Assembly: GCF_006385805.1 (NCBI RefSeq)
Contig: NZ_VFSG01000001.1
Coordinates: 1-64,000, forward strand
Length of the DNA stretch: 64,000 nt
Direction: 5' to 3'
Origin: Streptococcus xiaochunlingii
GTDB lineage: Bacteria > Bacillota > Bacilli > Lactobacillales > Streptococcaceae
Under the pieces are notes generated by a model. That model saw only the letters and a program-made list of their open reading frames with translations, was not told the DNA's origin and searched no databases. The position numbers and the translations under genes are program-made. This document shows positions 16,689 through 24,641 of the stretch, piece by piece (the first letter of the stretch is position 1; each line of letters opens with the position of its first letter).

Positions 16689-17909
16689 ATGACAAATTCT
16701 GTAAGTTCGAACCGACCTGAGAAGTACAACATTGCAGCTTTCTTCTCAGGTGTTGGGGGAATTGAGTTGGGATTTGAACAGACCAACGAGTTCAGAGTGG
16801 TGTATGCCAATGAATTTGATAAGTATGCGCGTCAGACTTATCAGTTAAACTATCCAGATACCTATTTGGATGGTCGTGATATTCACGCTGTTCAGCCAGA
16901 GGATATTCCGAGTGAGCGCGTGGATGTGATTATGGGTGGTTTCCCTTGTCAGGCCTTTAGTATTGCAGGTTATCGCAAGGGTTTTGATGATGATCGTGGC
17001 GATCTTTTCTTTGAGTTGCTTCGGATGATTGAGGGATGCAAACCTCGTGCTATCTTCATCGAAAACGTCAAGAATATGGTCGGTCATGACCATGGCAATA
17101 CCTTCAAGGTTATTCGTGAAGCCTTGACGGAGAACAACTACTTTATCAAGTGGAAGGTTCTCAACGGGAAAGACTACGGAAATATCCCACAAAACCGTGA
17201 GCGGATCTACATTGTTGGTTTTGATACTAAAGAAGCCTACGACTTATTTGAATTCCCAGAGGAAATCAAACTAACAACGACCTTGAGTGATGTTATTGAT
17301 TTTGGTGCCAAGCCAGATGAGGCCTACTATTATCGAGAAGGCAAGCAAAATTTCTACGACCAATTGAAGTTTGAAGTGACTAGTCAAGATACGGTTTACC
17401 AATGGCGTCGTCAGTATGTCCGTGAAAACAAAAACGGTGTAGTCCCTACCTTGACAGCCAATATGGGAACAGGAGGGCACAATGTCCCTCTTATCCTGAC
17501 AGATAGTGGGGAGATTCGTAAGTTGACACCAAAAGAAACCTTTAATGTCCAAGGCTATCCTAAATCCTTTAAAATTCCAGAAGGGGTTTCTAACGGTCAG
17601 CTCTACAAGCAGGCTGGAAATAGTGTGGTTGTTCCTGTGATTAAACGCATCGCAGAGCGGATTTCTTTTGCCCTTAATGAGAGCAATGGGCCGTCACAAC
17701 TGGATCGTTCAGGAAAATTTGCCATTATCTACACAAAGATGAATGGTCAATTTGAAGGCCAGTCTTATGTGAAAGATTTTGTCTCCACTTATGAGGAAGC
17801 AGAGAAGAAGATTGCCTCCTATGAGGATGGGCTTGCAATTTTATCTGATGAAGATTATTTCAGATTGGTAAAAAAACGTGGAAATTTAGAGTTTTATAGC
17901 ATTATTTAA
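16689..17909 (+). CDS. DNA (cytosine-5) methyltransferase of a type II system
   Basis: 406 residues. The C5-methyltransferase motifs are in order: I AAFFSGVGGIELGF (about 14-27), IV GGFPCQAFS with catalytic C87, VI FIENVKNM, VIII QNRERIYIVGF, and X QAGNSVVVPVIKRI (about 302-316). The target recognition region between VIII and X contains VVPTLTANMGTGGHNVPLI; the target sequence cannot be stated with confidence. About 85 residues follow motif X (FAIIYTKMNGQFEGQ to the end), an extension that most small C5 enzymes lack. AAGCAGG lies before the ATG. It protects host DNA from the endonuclease encoded next. G+C is close to the core genome, unlike the upstream STAND gene. Confidence 0.92.
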   Translation: MTNSVSSNRPEKYNIAAFFSGVGGIELGFEQTNEFRVVYANEFDKYARQTYQLNYPDTYLDGRDIHAVQPEDIPSERVDVIMGGFPCQAFSIAGYRKGFDDDRGDLFFELLRMIEGCKPRAIFIENVKNMVGHDHGNTFKVIREALTENNYFIKWKVLNGKDYGNIPQNRERIYIVGFDTKEAYDLFEFPEEIKLTTTLSDVIDFGAKPDEAYYYREGKQNFYDQLKFEVTSQDTVYQWRRQYVRENKNGVVPTLTANMGTGGHNVPLILTDSGEIRKLTPKETFNVQGYPKSFKIPEGVSNGQLYKQAGNSVVVPVIKRIAERISFALNESNGPSQLDRSGKFAIIYTKMNGQFEGQSYVKDFVSTYEEAEKKIASYEDGLAILSDEDYFRLVKKRGNLEFYSII

Positions 17910-17928
17910 CGAATTATATAAATAAGGG

Positions 17929-17954
17929 GACTAGTGAAAAACTAGTCTTCTTTT
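17929..17954 (+). terminator. Terminator between methyltransferase and endonuclease genes
   Basis: GACTAGT / ACTAGTC with loop GAAAA (17929-17947) and TTCTTTT. A TGATATACT extended -10 follows at 17954-17962, so the endonuclease gene probably has its own promoter. Confidence 0.65.
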
Positions 17955-17986
17955 GATATACTTAAATAAGAAGTGAGGATTGATTT

Positions 17987-19576
17987 ATGTGGGAACACCT
18001 AAAACAAGAACAAAAAGAGAAATACAAGACTCTCATTACCAACTTTGCTAGTCTGAGTGAGGCCTTTTCTCAGAAAGCAGAAGGTGAAGATTCTGATGAT
18101 CGAGAAAGCTATGTTGCTCCGATTGTCAATTCAAAATTTCAAGAGACTGTTTTTCAAAAGGCTTTTCATGCCGTTGGTGAGGATATTGCCAATACTTCCT
18201 ATGATGCTTCGCTTGTCGTTGATGAGCAACATAAGTATTTGGTTGGGATTAAATCCTTTGGTTTGGACTCAGGGGATCAAAAGATTGCGCAGTTCAAGAA
18301 AGATTCACAGTCTTGGAATGAGTTGTTGAGTGAAATTCGATTTCACGCTGAGATTTCACCGGACAAGGAGACAGCTGATAAAGAGAATAGTGCTCGTTAT
18401 GAAAAACTGGCCCTTGAGATTGCGACCTTGCGAAATCAACGGATTGAATCCTCAAAAGCACTGATAAGGGGATTTCATTCTGATTCTAGCCATGTGGAAG
18501 CAGTATATCATGTCTTGATGCCGACTTTCAAAGGACACAAGCCTCAGATACATGTAGGAGAGACAACTTATCTGCCTGTTGACCTAGACCATCTCAAGAT
18601 TCTGGGTTCTACAACCAAGAATAATCCGACAAATTTCCGTTTTACAGATGGCCAGCACGATTACAAATACACGGCTGCAGATAGTCAGCTCCATATGACT
18701 TTTAGGAATAAGGAGATTGTAGTTGACACCTGGGATGTGAATTATGTCGAAGATCCCTTTTATCTTTTTGAACACCTTCATTTATTGACTTCGGAGAAAA
18801 GTGATTCGGAGATTCTTGAGTCGGTGTCGTGGGTGATCACAGATAAGCATGGAAATGTAGAAGAAAATTCTGGCTTTAACGCTTTTAATGGTGGTTCAAA
18901 GTTAGCCAAGAAAGATCGCTTGCCACGAATTTTAAAGATTCAGGATAAATTTAAAGATAGTCTGGCTCCAGAAGAACTAGCTTTTGTAACCTTCTCTTTG
19001 GAAGAAATCCTCTTGAAAAAATGGTCTACCAAGGAAGAAAAAGCTCAGATGAAGTCCATTCGTGAGGACTTGATTCGCTTTGTACATGGGACAGGGAACG
19101 AAAAACTCATTAAAGAAATTGAACAGCTGGTGTATCGTCCGGTTAGTGAAGTGTATATCCCTCTTCCAGACTCCAAACATTTCCATGAGGAGCGTCCAGA
19201 CTTTTTTGGTAAAGGGATAGGTAGGTTTGAGCCAGGTACTAGTAAACTTGCGCTTCCAAAAGAGGAACGGACCTTTAAGCTACGATTTTTATCATCAGGT
19301 GATGTGATTACTGCCTATATCAACCAAGAAGCTGGGAAGGCCATTCAATCAACTGATAAGCAAGAAATCCTTGGGAATTGGATCCTTCGAGGGGTCTTTC
19401 AGTTAAAAGACAGAGAGATCCTAACGGGTAAGAAATTATCTCAGTTAGAAATCAATGGTATCCGTCTTTCCAAATTCAAAAACGGTGAAATCGGCATTGA
19501 CTTCATCTGGATCGATGTGGACAATCCTCCTGTAGACGCGATTGGTTGGGTTGCGAAATCCTCTTCATCTAGATGA
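17987..19576 (+). CDS. Probable type II restriction endonuclease
   Basis: 529 residues, unrecognised at the family level but directly downstream of the methyltransferase on the same strand. That is the usual place for the cognate nuclease. Residues about 55-90 have a possible PD-(D/E)xK core: SYDASLVVDEQHKYLVGIKSFG, with D and K spaced as in restriction enzymes. The central and C-terminal parts (about 180-510) have no motif I know; a basic segment HFHEERPDFFGKGIGRFEPG is notable. No membrane segment. GTGAGG precedes the ATG. A bidirectional hairpin separates it from the convergent SOS cassette. The role is inferred mainly from context. Confidence 0.65.
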   Translation: MWEHLKQEQKEKYKTLITNFASLSEAFSQKAEGEDSDDRESYVAPIVNSKFQETVFQKAFHAVGEDIANTSYDASLVVDEQHKYLVGIKSFGLDSGDQKIAQFKKDSQSWNELLSEIRFHAEISPDKETADKENSARYEKLALEIATLRNQRIESSKALIRGFHSDSSHVEAVYHVLMPTFKGHKPQIHVGETTYLPVDLDHLKILGSTTKNNPTNFRFTDGQHDYKYTAADSQLHMTFRNKEIVVDTWDVNYVEDPFYLFEHLHLLTSEKSDSEILESVSWVITDKHGNVEENSGFNAFNGGSKLAKKDRLPRILKIQDKFKDSLAPEELAFVTFSLEEILLKKWSTKEEKAQMKSIREDLIRFVHGTGNEKLIKEIEQLVYRPVSEVYIPLPDSKHFHEERPDFFGKGIGRFEPGTSKLALPKEERTFKLRFLSSGDVITAYINQEAGKAIQSTDKQEILGNWILRGVFQLKDREILTGKKLSQLEINGIRLSKFKNGEIGIDFIWIDVDNPPVDAIGWVAKSSSSR

Positions 19577-19582
19577 TAAAAG

Positions 19583-19612
19583 AACCTCCTAGTTTTCTAG
19601 GAGGTTGCTTTG
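19583..19612. terminator. Bidirectional terminator between endonuclease gene and SOS cassette
   Basis: Perfect 10-base stem AACCTCCTAG / CTAGGAGGTT with loop TTTT (19583-19606). The stop codon of the minus-strand DUF5960 gene lies inside the stem. Confidence 0.8.
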
Positions 19613-19902
19613 TATTCTGTGGTGAGGCTGTGGCCTAGGTAGGTATAAATCCGTGTCAGTGGGGATTGGGGATGGGTAGAGACGCGAAAGTGAAAGTAGT
19701 GGTCACGATGGTCGCGACTCTGGGTGTGGTGGAGTCTGAAATAGTTGCGCTGGCCTGTCGACATGGAACGGAGCAGGTCATCTTCTAAAAAGACCAAGGG
19801 GGTCGCAGTCGTTGCCAAGCGGTAAAAATCATGCTCGAACTGCTGGTAATTGTCTGAAAAATAATCGAATTGGAGTTCGTGTTTATTCAGGGCTGGTTTC
19901 AT
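19597..19902 (-). CDS. Small protein of the SOS cassette (DUF5960-like)
   Basis: 101 residues from ATG 19902, where CAGGAG lies 8 bases upstream; a longer reading frame exists but has no ribosome binding site. The start lies 20 bases inside the preceding gene. The protein begins MKPALNKHELQFDYFSDNYQQFEHDFYRL and is rich in aromatic and His residues, with a basic middle (RNYFRLHHTQSRDHRDHYFHFRVS). It resembles the small streptococcal proteins that follow UmuC-like polymerase genes (DUF5960). It is the fourth gene of the HdiR-UmuC operon. Its function is unknown; a role in controlling or loading the polymerase is guesswork. Confidence 0.6.
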   Translation of the reverse strand: MKPALNKHELQFDYFSDNYQQFEHDFYRLATTATPLVFLEDDLLRSMSTGQRNYFRLHHTQSRDHRDHYFHFRVSTHPQSPLTRIYTYLGHSLTTEYKATS

Positions 19903-20254
19903 AGCTAGAATCTCCTGGTTCAATAGAAAAAATTGTCGAAAGAAGGAGAGAGTGGTAGTGCTGGCCATTTTTAATGAGGACTTCAGAGGGGCTTAAGGTA
20001 TAGACCTGGCCGTAGTAGACGGCGATTTGATCGTCCTGGAGGGTAGAGAGGGAGAGGGGAGACTTTTGCTGGTAAGCCTGCTCGAGAAGGCGACGCATTT
20101 CTTCGTTTGAGAGGAGGCGGAGCTCTTCTAGGGAGAGGTGCTTTGTTTGTAAGGCCGTCGAATGCTCAGAGAGGAAGAAGCCAGCCCACTTGGCCATGCC
20201 TCGGTCTTGAAAGTCCCGTGCCGACTGATAGGGGAGATAAGAACGATCGATCAT
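19883..20254 (-). CDS. YolD-like protein of the SOS cassette
   Basis: 123 residues. The start codon overlaps the stop of the polymerase gene in an ATGA arrangement, so translation is coupled. The N terminus has the YolD-like pattern DRGMAKWAGFFLSEH (about 17-31), followed by a helical segment (LSLEELRLLSNEEMRRLLEQAY) and a beta-rich C-terminal half (DDQIAVYYGQVYTLSPSEVLI). YolD-like proteins occur next to Y-family polymerases in Gram-positive bacteria and plasmids and may serve as UmuD-like partners, though the mechanism is unproven. Co-transcribed from the HdiR promoter. Confidence 0.65.
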   Translation of the reverse strand: MIDRSYLPYQSARDFQDRGMAKWAGFFLSEHSTALQTKHLSLEELRLLSNEEMRRLLEQAYQQKSPLSLSTLQDDQIAVYYGQVYTLSPSEVLIKNGQHYHSLLLSTIFSIEPGDSSYETSPE

Positions 20255-21663
20255 GCTAAGCCATCTAAACCTCCTGCAGAGTGGCCTCCGGTCAGTTTGC
20301 TTCGAGCCAGAGCGCGTGAATTTTCTAATAGGGCAGATCCCTTCTGTAGAGAAGCAAAGCCAAATCGGTCACGGATGTGGTCAATGGTCTCTTGGAGGGC
20401 TTCTTCTTTTTGAGTTTGCTCAGGGTCATCAAATAGGGAGATCAGCTGGAAGCTCTCCTCTACGAGCTTCCCATAAAAGACTCCAATCTGCCGGATGGCT
20501 CCTCCCTGGTAGTGAGAGCGAAAGAGCTGGATGACTTCCTTGGCTAATTGAGCTGTAGAGTTGGTCGGTTCAATCTTTCGCTGGCAGTGGATGGAGGGGA
20601 GCTGTTCCTGTTTGGAGTAGCTAGCGTGGATGGAGACCAATTGGGTCTTTTTCTTTTCCCGACGCAAGCGGATAGCGACCTGCTCGGCCATCTCACGAAA
20701 GACTAATTCAATATCGCTTTGGCGGTGGTAGTCACGGGGAAGGATTTGCGAATTTCCTAGACCGTGAGACTTTGGCCGATAGGGGCGATGGACATTACTT
20801 TCATCGATCCCATGGGCATGAAACCAGAGCTGAACGCCCATGACTCCAAATTCTTTTTTGAGATAGTCTGGATTGGCCTGGGCCAGTTCATAGATGGAGT
20901 GAATGCCGAGCTTGTTCAGGCGTTTTTCTGTTCGATGACCAATCCCCCAGAAATCAGTTAGTTTTTTTATCTGCCAGACACGACTGGGGACGTCTTCGTA
21001 AGACCAGTTAGCCCGCATGGTTTTCTGGTGCTTGGCTTCGTTGTCTAGAGCCAGTTTGGCTAGGAGCGGATTGGCATTGCTCATCCCGACAGTAGCATAG
21101 ATCCCAGTTTGCTGCCAAATGCGCTTTTGGATCCGAGCAGAAAGGAGATCTAGCTTGGAGCGTCGGTCTAGCTGAGGATCAGGAATAAAGTAGTTGAGAG
21201 AGCTGGTCAAATCGATAAATCCCTCATCGATGGAATAGGGGTAGATATCATCTGGAGCAGCAAATTCTTGAAAGACTTGCTGGATTTCCATGTTGACCTG
21301 GATATAGGCGTTCATGCGAGGGGGCACGATAAAGGTACGCTTGGCCCAACTTTCGATATAGTGGACAAAGGATGGATCTGTAGGGAGGCCTTGCTTACGG
21401 GCCAAGTAGTAATTGAATTTCCTAGTCTTGAGATCAAAGGGCAGATCGTAGCTACGCCCGACATTTTTCTTTCCAAAGACTTGCTTAAAAACGGGGGAAC
21501 TAGCTAAGATGAGGCCAGCAGAATTATCGCTCCGACTCATGACACAAAGAGACGTCGTCAAGGGATTGAGGCCGAGGCGGACACACTCACAACTGGCATA
21601 GAAACTTTTCATATCCACAAAAGCAATATCAGACCTTGGCTCACGTGAATAATCAAAAAGCAT
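20251..21663 (-). CDS. umuC: Y-family DNA polymerase (UmuC-like)
   Basis: 470 residues. Error-prone translesion polymerase of the UmuC/ImpB group. The palm metal sites are visible: FVDMKSFYASCE with D17 near the N terminus and YSIDEGFIDL (about 140). A helix-hairpin-helix segment (LTDFWGIGHRTEKRLNKLGI, about 233-252) and the little-finger region (HGLGNSQILPRDYHRQSDIELVFREMAE) follow. The ATG is 3 bases after the stop of the repressor gene with TGGAGG upstream. Expression should be switched on by DNA damage through self-cleavage of HdiR. The UmuC assignment is firm; the symbol is used in the broad sense. Confidence 0.9.
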   Translation of the reverse strand: MLFDYSREPRSDIAFVDMKSFYASCECVRLGLNPLTTSLCVMSRSDNSAGLILASSPVFKQVFGKKNVGRSYDLPFDLKTRKFNYYLARKQGLPTDPSFVHYIESWAKRTFIVPPRMNAYIQVNMEIQQVFQEFAAPDDIYPYSIDEGFIDLTSSLNYFIPDPQLDRRSKLDLLSARIQKRIWQQTGIYATVGMSNANPLLAKLALDNEAKHQKTMRANWSYEDVPSRVWQIKKLTDFWGIGHRTEKRLNKLGIHSIYELAQANPDYLKKEFGVMGVQLWFHAHGIDESNVHRPYRPKSHGLGNSQILPRDYHRQSDIELVFREMAEQVAIRLRREKKKTQLVSIHASYSKQEQLPSIHCQRKIEPTNSTAQLAKEVIQLFRSHYQGGAIRQIGVFYGKLVEESFQLISLFDDPEQTQKEEALQETIDHIRDRFGFASLQKGSALLENSRALARSKLTGGHSAGGLDGLA

Positions 21664-21665
21664 AT

Positions 21666-22343
21666 CTAGACCTCCAGAGGGAGGAAGTGGCCGACCACGA
21701 TACCGACAATTTTTGGTTCATCTTCGTAGGGAGCAAAGAGGTCATCATAGGCGGGATTGATGGACTCTAGGCGGAGGCCCTCCTCTTCCCGATAGACTTT
21801 TTTGATATAGGTCTTCCCGTTCCACATAAGGGCGTAGACCGCTCCATCATAGTCAAATCCTGTCTGTTTCATCAAGGCAACGGAACCGTTTGGATAGCTT
21901 GGTTCCATCGAATCACCAGAGACCCAAGAGGCAAAGTCGTGTTGGATCTCTTGGTCAAAATAAACGGTCTCGTAGTCGGTCTCATTGTCATAAAAGGTAT
22001 GACCATGTCCAGCTGCCAAGTCGATAGAGAGGACACGGTAAGGGACCAAAGAGACCACCTTTTCTTGCTCTGCTAAGAGTTGGCTAGCCAAGAGATCGAC
22101 CTTTTTCTGATGGGGTGGGGTTAATAAAGGGTAGGTGAAAAGCGCTGAGCTCTTGTCGACAAAGTAGTCCTCTTTAACGGAGAGGCGCTTGGCCAACCTC
22201 CTGAGATTTTTATCGTGTGGCTCTGCTAAGCCATTCTCCCAACTAGAGTAGGCCTTGCGACTAATCTCTAAGGATTCGTAGACCTGGGCTTGGGTTAGGC
22301 CCAGCTCCAGTCGCCGGTCTTTTAATTTTTTTGCATCAAACAT
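21666..22343 (-). CDS. hdiR: HdiR/LexA-like self-cleaving repressor
   Basis: 225 residues from ATG 22343. This start has TAGGAG at 8 bases; longer in-frame starts would run through the promoter. An XRE helix-turn-helix covers about 5-60 (RRLELGLTQAQVYESLEISRKAYSSWENG). A hinge with an Ala-Gly cleavage site (DLAAGHGH, about 110-117) follows. The S24 peptidase domain has GDSMEP (nucleophile Ser) and ALMWNGKTYIKKV (catalytic Lys). HdiR of Lactococcus is cleaved on DNA damage and de-represses umuC, and streptococci without LexA use such cassettes for an SOS response. It heads a four-gene operon; 22358-22376 is a likely operator. Confidence 0.88.
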   Translation of the reverse strand: MFDAKKLKDRRLELGLTQAQVYESLEISRKAYSSWENGLAEPHDKNLRRLAKRLSVKEDYFVDKSSALFTYPLLTPPHQKKVDLLASQLLAEQEKVVSLVPYRVLSIDLAAGHGHTFYDNETDYETVYFDQEIQHDFASWVSGDSMEPSYPNGSVALMKQTGFDYDGAVYALMWNGKTYIKKVYREEEGLRLESINPAYDDLFAPYEDEPKIVGIVVGHFLPLEV

Positions 22344-22357
22344 TTGCATTCTCCTAT

Positions 22358-22409
22358 GTAACGTTTTAAAAGTTACGTATAGTATAGCAAAAATAAATTC
22401 GGACTTCAA
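22358..22409 (-). promoter_or_regulatory. SOS cassette promoter and probable HdiR operator
   Basis: On the minus strand: TTGAAG (22409-22404), 17-base spacer, TATACT (22386-22381). The near-perfect inverted repeat GTAAC-G-TTTTAAAA-GTTAC follows at 22376-22358, covering the transcription start. The ribosome binding site comes next. Confidence 0.75.
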
Positions 22410-22509
22410 GAGAAAAGTGAGAGGATTTTTCTTTGGCGGCGAAAGGGATTTGGTTCAGCAGATCTCAGAATGTAGAAGGTGGGTGTTTTTGTATCTTTTA
22501 TCCAAATTT

Positions 22510-22518
22510 TGATATAAT
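22510..22518 (+). promoter_or_regulatory. Extended -10 promoter of rsmD-coaD-sepM, likely leaderless
   Basis: TGATATAAT ends at 22518 and the rsmD ATG is at 22526, seven bases later, with no ribosome binding site. This is the same arrangement as at rlmCD. Confidence 0.6.
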
Positions 22519-22525
22519 AATCTCT

Positions 22526-23045
22526 ATGAAGATTGTATCAGGTACCTATGGAGGGCGTCCTCTTAAGACGCTCGAAGGAAAGACAACGAGGCCCACTTCA
22601 GATAAAGTGAGAGGGGCTATGTTTAATATGATCGGTCCTTATTTTGATGGGGGGCGGGTCTTGGATCTATATGCTGGCTCAGGTGGCTTGTCCATCGAAG
22701 CGATATCTCGGGGGATGGAGCAGGCTGTCTTGGTCGAGAAAGACCGCAGAGCCCAAGGGATCATTGCCAGCAATATCCAAATTTCAATTGCTGAAGATGG
22801 AGGCTCACCAAGCACTCAGTCAATTGCAGGGGACGTTTGACCTTGTTTTCTTAGATCCTCCCTATGCCAAGGAGCAGATCGTAGCCGATATTGAAACCTT
22901 GGCTGAACGAGACTTGCTGGGAGAAGAGGTCATGGTCGTCTGTGAGACGGACAAGGCAGTAGACTTGCCTGAGGAGATTGCTTGTCTAGGAATCTGGAAA
23001 GAAAAAATCTACGGAATTAGTAAGGTAACGGTTTATGTCAGATAA
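22526..23045 (+). pseudogene. rsmD: 16S rRNA (guanine966-N2)-methyltransferase RsmD, frameshifted
   Basis: Two reading frames together make one RsmD. Frame 1 (22526-22840) gives MKIVSGTYGGRPLKTLEG through motif I VLDLYAGSGGLSIEA and ends out of frame after SNIQ. The frame that ends at 23045 supplies KFQLLKMEAHQAL, the catalytic DPPY motif in FDLVFLDPPYAKEQ, and the conserved tail IYGISKVTVYVR. The span of 520 nt is 20 nt short of the usual 179-codon streptococcal gene, and the missing codons fall exactly at NIQ/KFQ. A 20-nt deletion between CAAAT repeats would explain it. The SAM-binding and catalytic parts are thus on different frames, so the enzyme is probably lost, unless this is an assembly error or programmed frameshifting. 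Confidence 0.8.
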
Positions 23046-23508
23046 AATCGGGTTATTTACAGGTTCATTTGACCCAATGACCTTGGGACACTTGGATTTG
23101 ATAGAGCGAGCTAGTCGCTTGTTTGATTGCTTGTATGTAGGCATCTTCTTTAATCATGAGAAGAAGGGTTATTTTACCATTGAGCAAAGAGAGGCCATGG
23201 TGATAGAGGCAGTAGCTCATTTATCCAATGTAAGAGTCATCATCTCAGAGGCAGAGTTGGCAGTAGAAGTGGCTAGACGGTATGGAGTGACGAGCTTGGT
23301 TCGCGGTTTGCGCAATAGCCAAGACTTCCTCTATGAAAGCAACATGGACTACTTCAATCACCAGCTGGCTCCAGAGCTTGAGACCATCTATCTCTGTGCC
23401 CAGCCCCAGTATCAGGCCTTGAGCTCGACGAGAATTCGCGAGTTGCTGACCTTCCAGCAAGATGTCAGTGCCTATGTCCCAGAGAGTGTTATAAAGGAGA
23501 TGAAATAA
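23035..23508 (+). CDS. coaD: Phosphopantetheine adenylyltransferase
   Basis: 157 residues, near the family norm. Transfers AMP from ATP to 4'-phosphopantetheine, the fourth step of coenzyme A synthesis. Class I nucleotidyltransferase motif TLGHLD (about 17-22) follows GLFTGSFDPM. The RGLRNSQDFLYE segment (about 89-100) and SSTRIRELL (ISSTxxR-type motif, about 128-136) bind substrate and phosphate. It overlaps the end of rsmD by 11 bases and depends on that gene for its promoter, so the rsmD frameshift may reduce translational coupling. Confidence 0.95.
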   Translation: MSDKIGLFTGSFDPMTLGHLDLIERASRLFDCLYVGIFFNHEKKGYFTIEQREAMVIEAVAHLSNVRVIISEAELAVEVARRYGVTSLVRGLRNSQDFLYESNMDYFNHQLAPELETIYLCAQPQYQALSSTRIRELLTFQQDVSAYVPESVIKEMK

Positions 23509-23513
23509 AAGGA

Positions 23514-24620
23514 ATGAATGAATTTGAGAAACAAAGGGCTCAGTTACCAGAAAGCCCATTTGAACCTGTACGCAAAAAAGATAGTGTGTGGAGAACCTAT
23601 CGCTGGCCGATTATTGGGACCTTGCTTCTGATTTTGGCCTTGCTAGCTTTCTTTGTTCCCCTACCCTACTATCTGGAAATGCCCGGGAGTTCAGAAGATA
23701 TTCGCCAAGTGATGCGCGTCAACCAGAAAAATGATGAAGCATCCGGTTCGTATGATTTTGTCACTGTTGCCGTCAAGCAAGCGACCTTCTCGGATATAGT
23801 CTATGCCTGGGTGACTCCTTTTACAGATATCCACTCTGAAAAAGAAATGACAGGTGGCAGTTCCAGTGAGGAATTTTTCCGGATTAATCAATTTTATATG
23901 GAAACCTCTCAAAATACTGCCAAATACCAAGGATTGAAAACGGCAGGTAAAGAGACAGAGATGGAATTCTTAGGTGTTTATGTCATGCAAGTAGCAGAAG
24001 ACTCTACTTTCAAGGGCGTTCTAAATATTGCGGACACGGTTACGGCTGTGAATGACAAAACCTTCAAGAGCTCAAAAGAACTCATCGAGTATGTTGGTTC
24101 CCAAAAAATTGGGGACAAGGTCTCAGTGACCTACACAGAAGATGGTCAGACCAAGACAGCTGAAGGAAAGATTATTAAGTTGGTCAATGGCAAGAATGGG
24201 ATTGGGATTAGCTTGATTGACCGGACAGAAGTGAAGAGTGACGTGCCGATTGAGTTTGCGACAGCTGGCATCGGTGGTCCAAGTGCCGGGATGATGTTTA
24301 GTTTGTCCATCTATACTCAAGTAGCGGATCCAGACCTTCGTCAGGGACGCCACATCGCGGGGACAGGGACCATTAACCATGATGGGACTGTCGGAGATAT
24401 TGGAGGAGTGGATAAGAAAGTCGTGGCGGCAGATCGCGCTGGTGCTGAAATCTTCTTTGCCCCTGATAATCCGGTGACAGAGGAAGTTAAAAAGAACAAT
24501 CCGAATGCCAAGAGCAACTACGATGAAGCGGTAGAAACAGCTAAGAAAATTAAAACCAAGATGAAAATTGTTCCTGTTAAAACCTTGCAGGATGCCATTG
24601 ACTATTTGAAAAAGAATTAA
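23514..24620 (+). CDS. sepM: SepM-like PDZ / Lon-fold membrane protease
   Basis: 368 residues. A cytoplasmic start is followed by one membrane segment (about 29-51, WPIIGTLLLILALLAFFVPL), then an extracellular PDZ domain (about 125-215, GVYVMQVAEDSTFKGVL, DTVTAVNDKTFKSS) and a Lon-type Ser/Lys protease domain with S257 in GGPSAGMMFSL and K302 in GVDKKVVAADRAG. In S. mutans SepM trims the competence signal peptide at the cell surface; orthologues occur throughout streptococci. Five bases after coaD, with AAAGGAA before the ATG. The symbol is given by family and context. Confidence 0.85.
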   Translation: MNEFEKQRAQLPESPFEPVRKKDSVWRTYRWPIIGTLLLILALLAFFVPLPYYLEMPGSSEDIRQVMRVNQKNDEASGSYDFVTVAVKQATFSDIVYAWVTPFTDIHSEKEMTGGSSSEEFFRINQFYMETSQNTAKYQGLKTAGKETEMEFLGVYVMQVAEDSTFKGVLNIADTVTAVNDKTFKSSKELIEYVGSQKIGDKVSVTYTEDGQTKTAEGKIIKLVNGKNGIGISLIDRTEVKSDVPIEFATAGIGGPSAGMMFSLSIYTQVADPDLRQGRHIAGTGTINHDGTVGDIGGVDKKVVAADRAGAEIFFAPDNPVTEEVKKNNPNAKSNYDEAVETAKKIKTKMKIVPVKTLQDAIDYLKKN

Positions 24621-24641
24621 AGTAGCTTGCTCGAAAAGAGA

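Noticed and set aside
19903-19968. 22-codon N-terminal extension of the last SOS-cassette gene
   Set aside because: It lies inside the preceding gene without a ribosome binding site. ATG 19902 with CAGGAG is the better start.
22344-22409. N-terminal extension of HdiR by 22 codons
   Set aside because: It would run through the promoter -10 and the operator. ATG 22343 has a well-placed TAGGAG.
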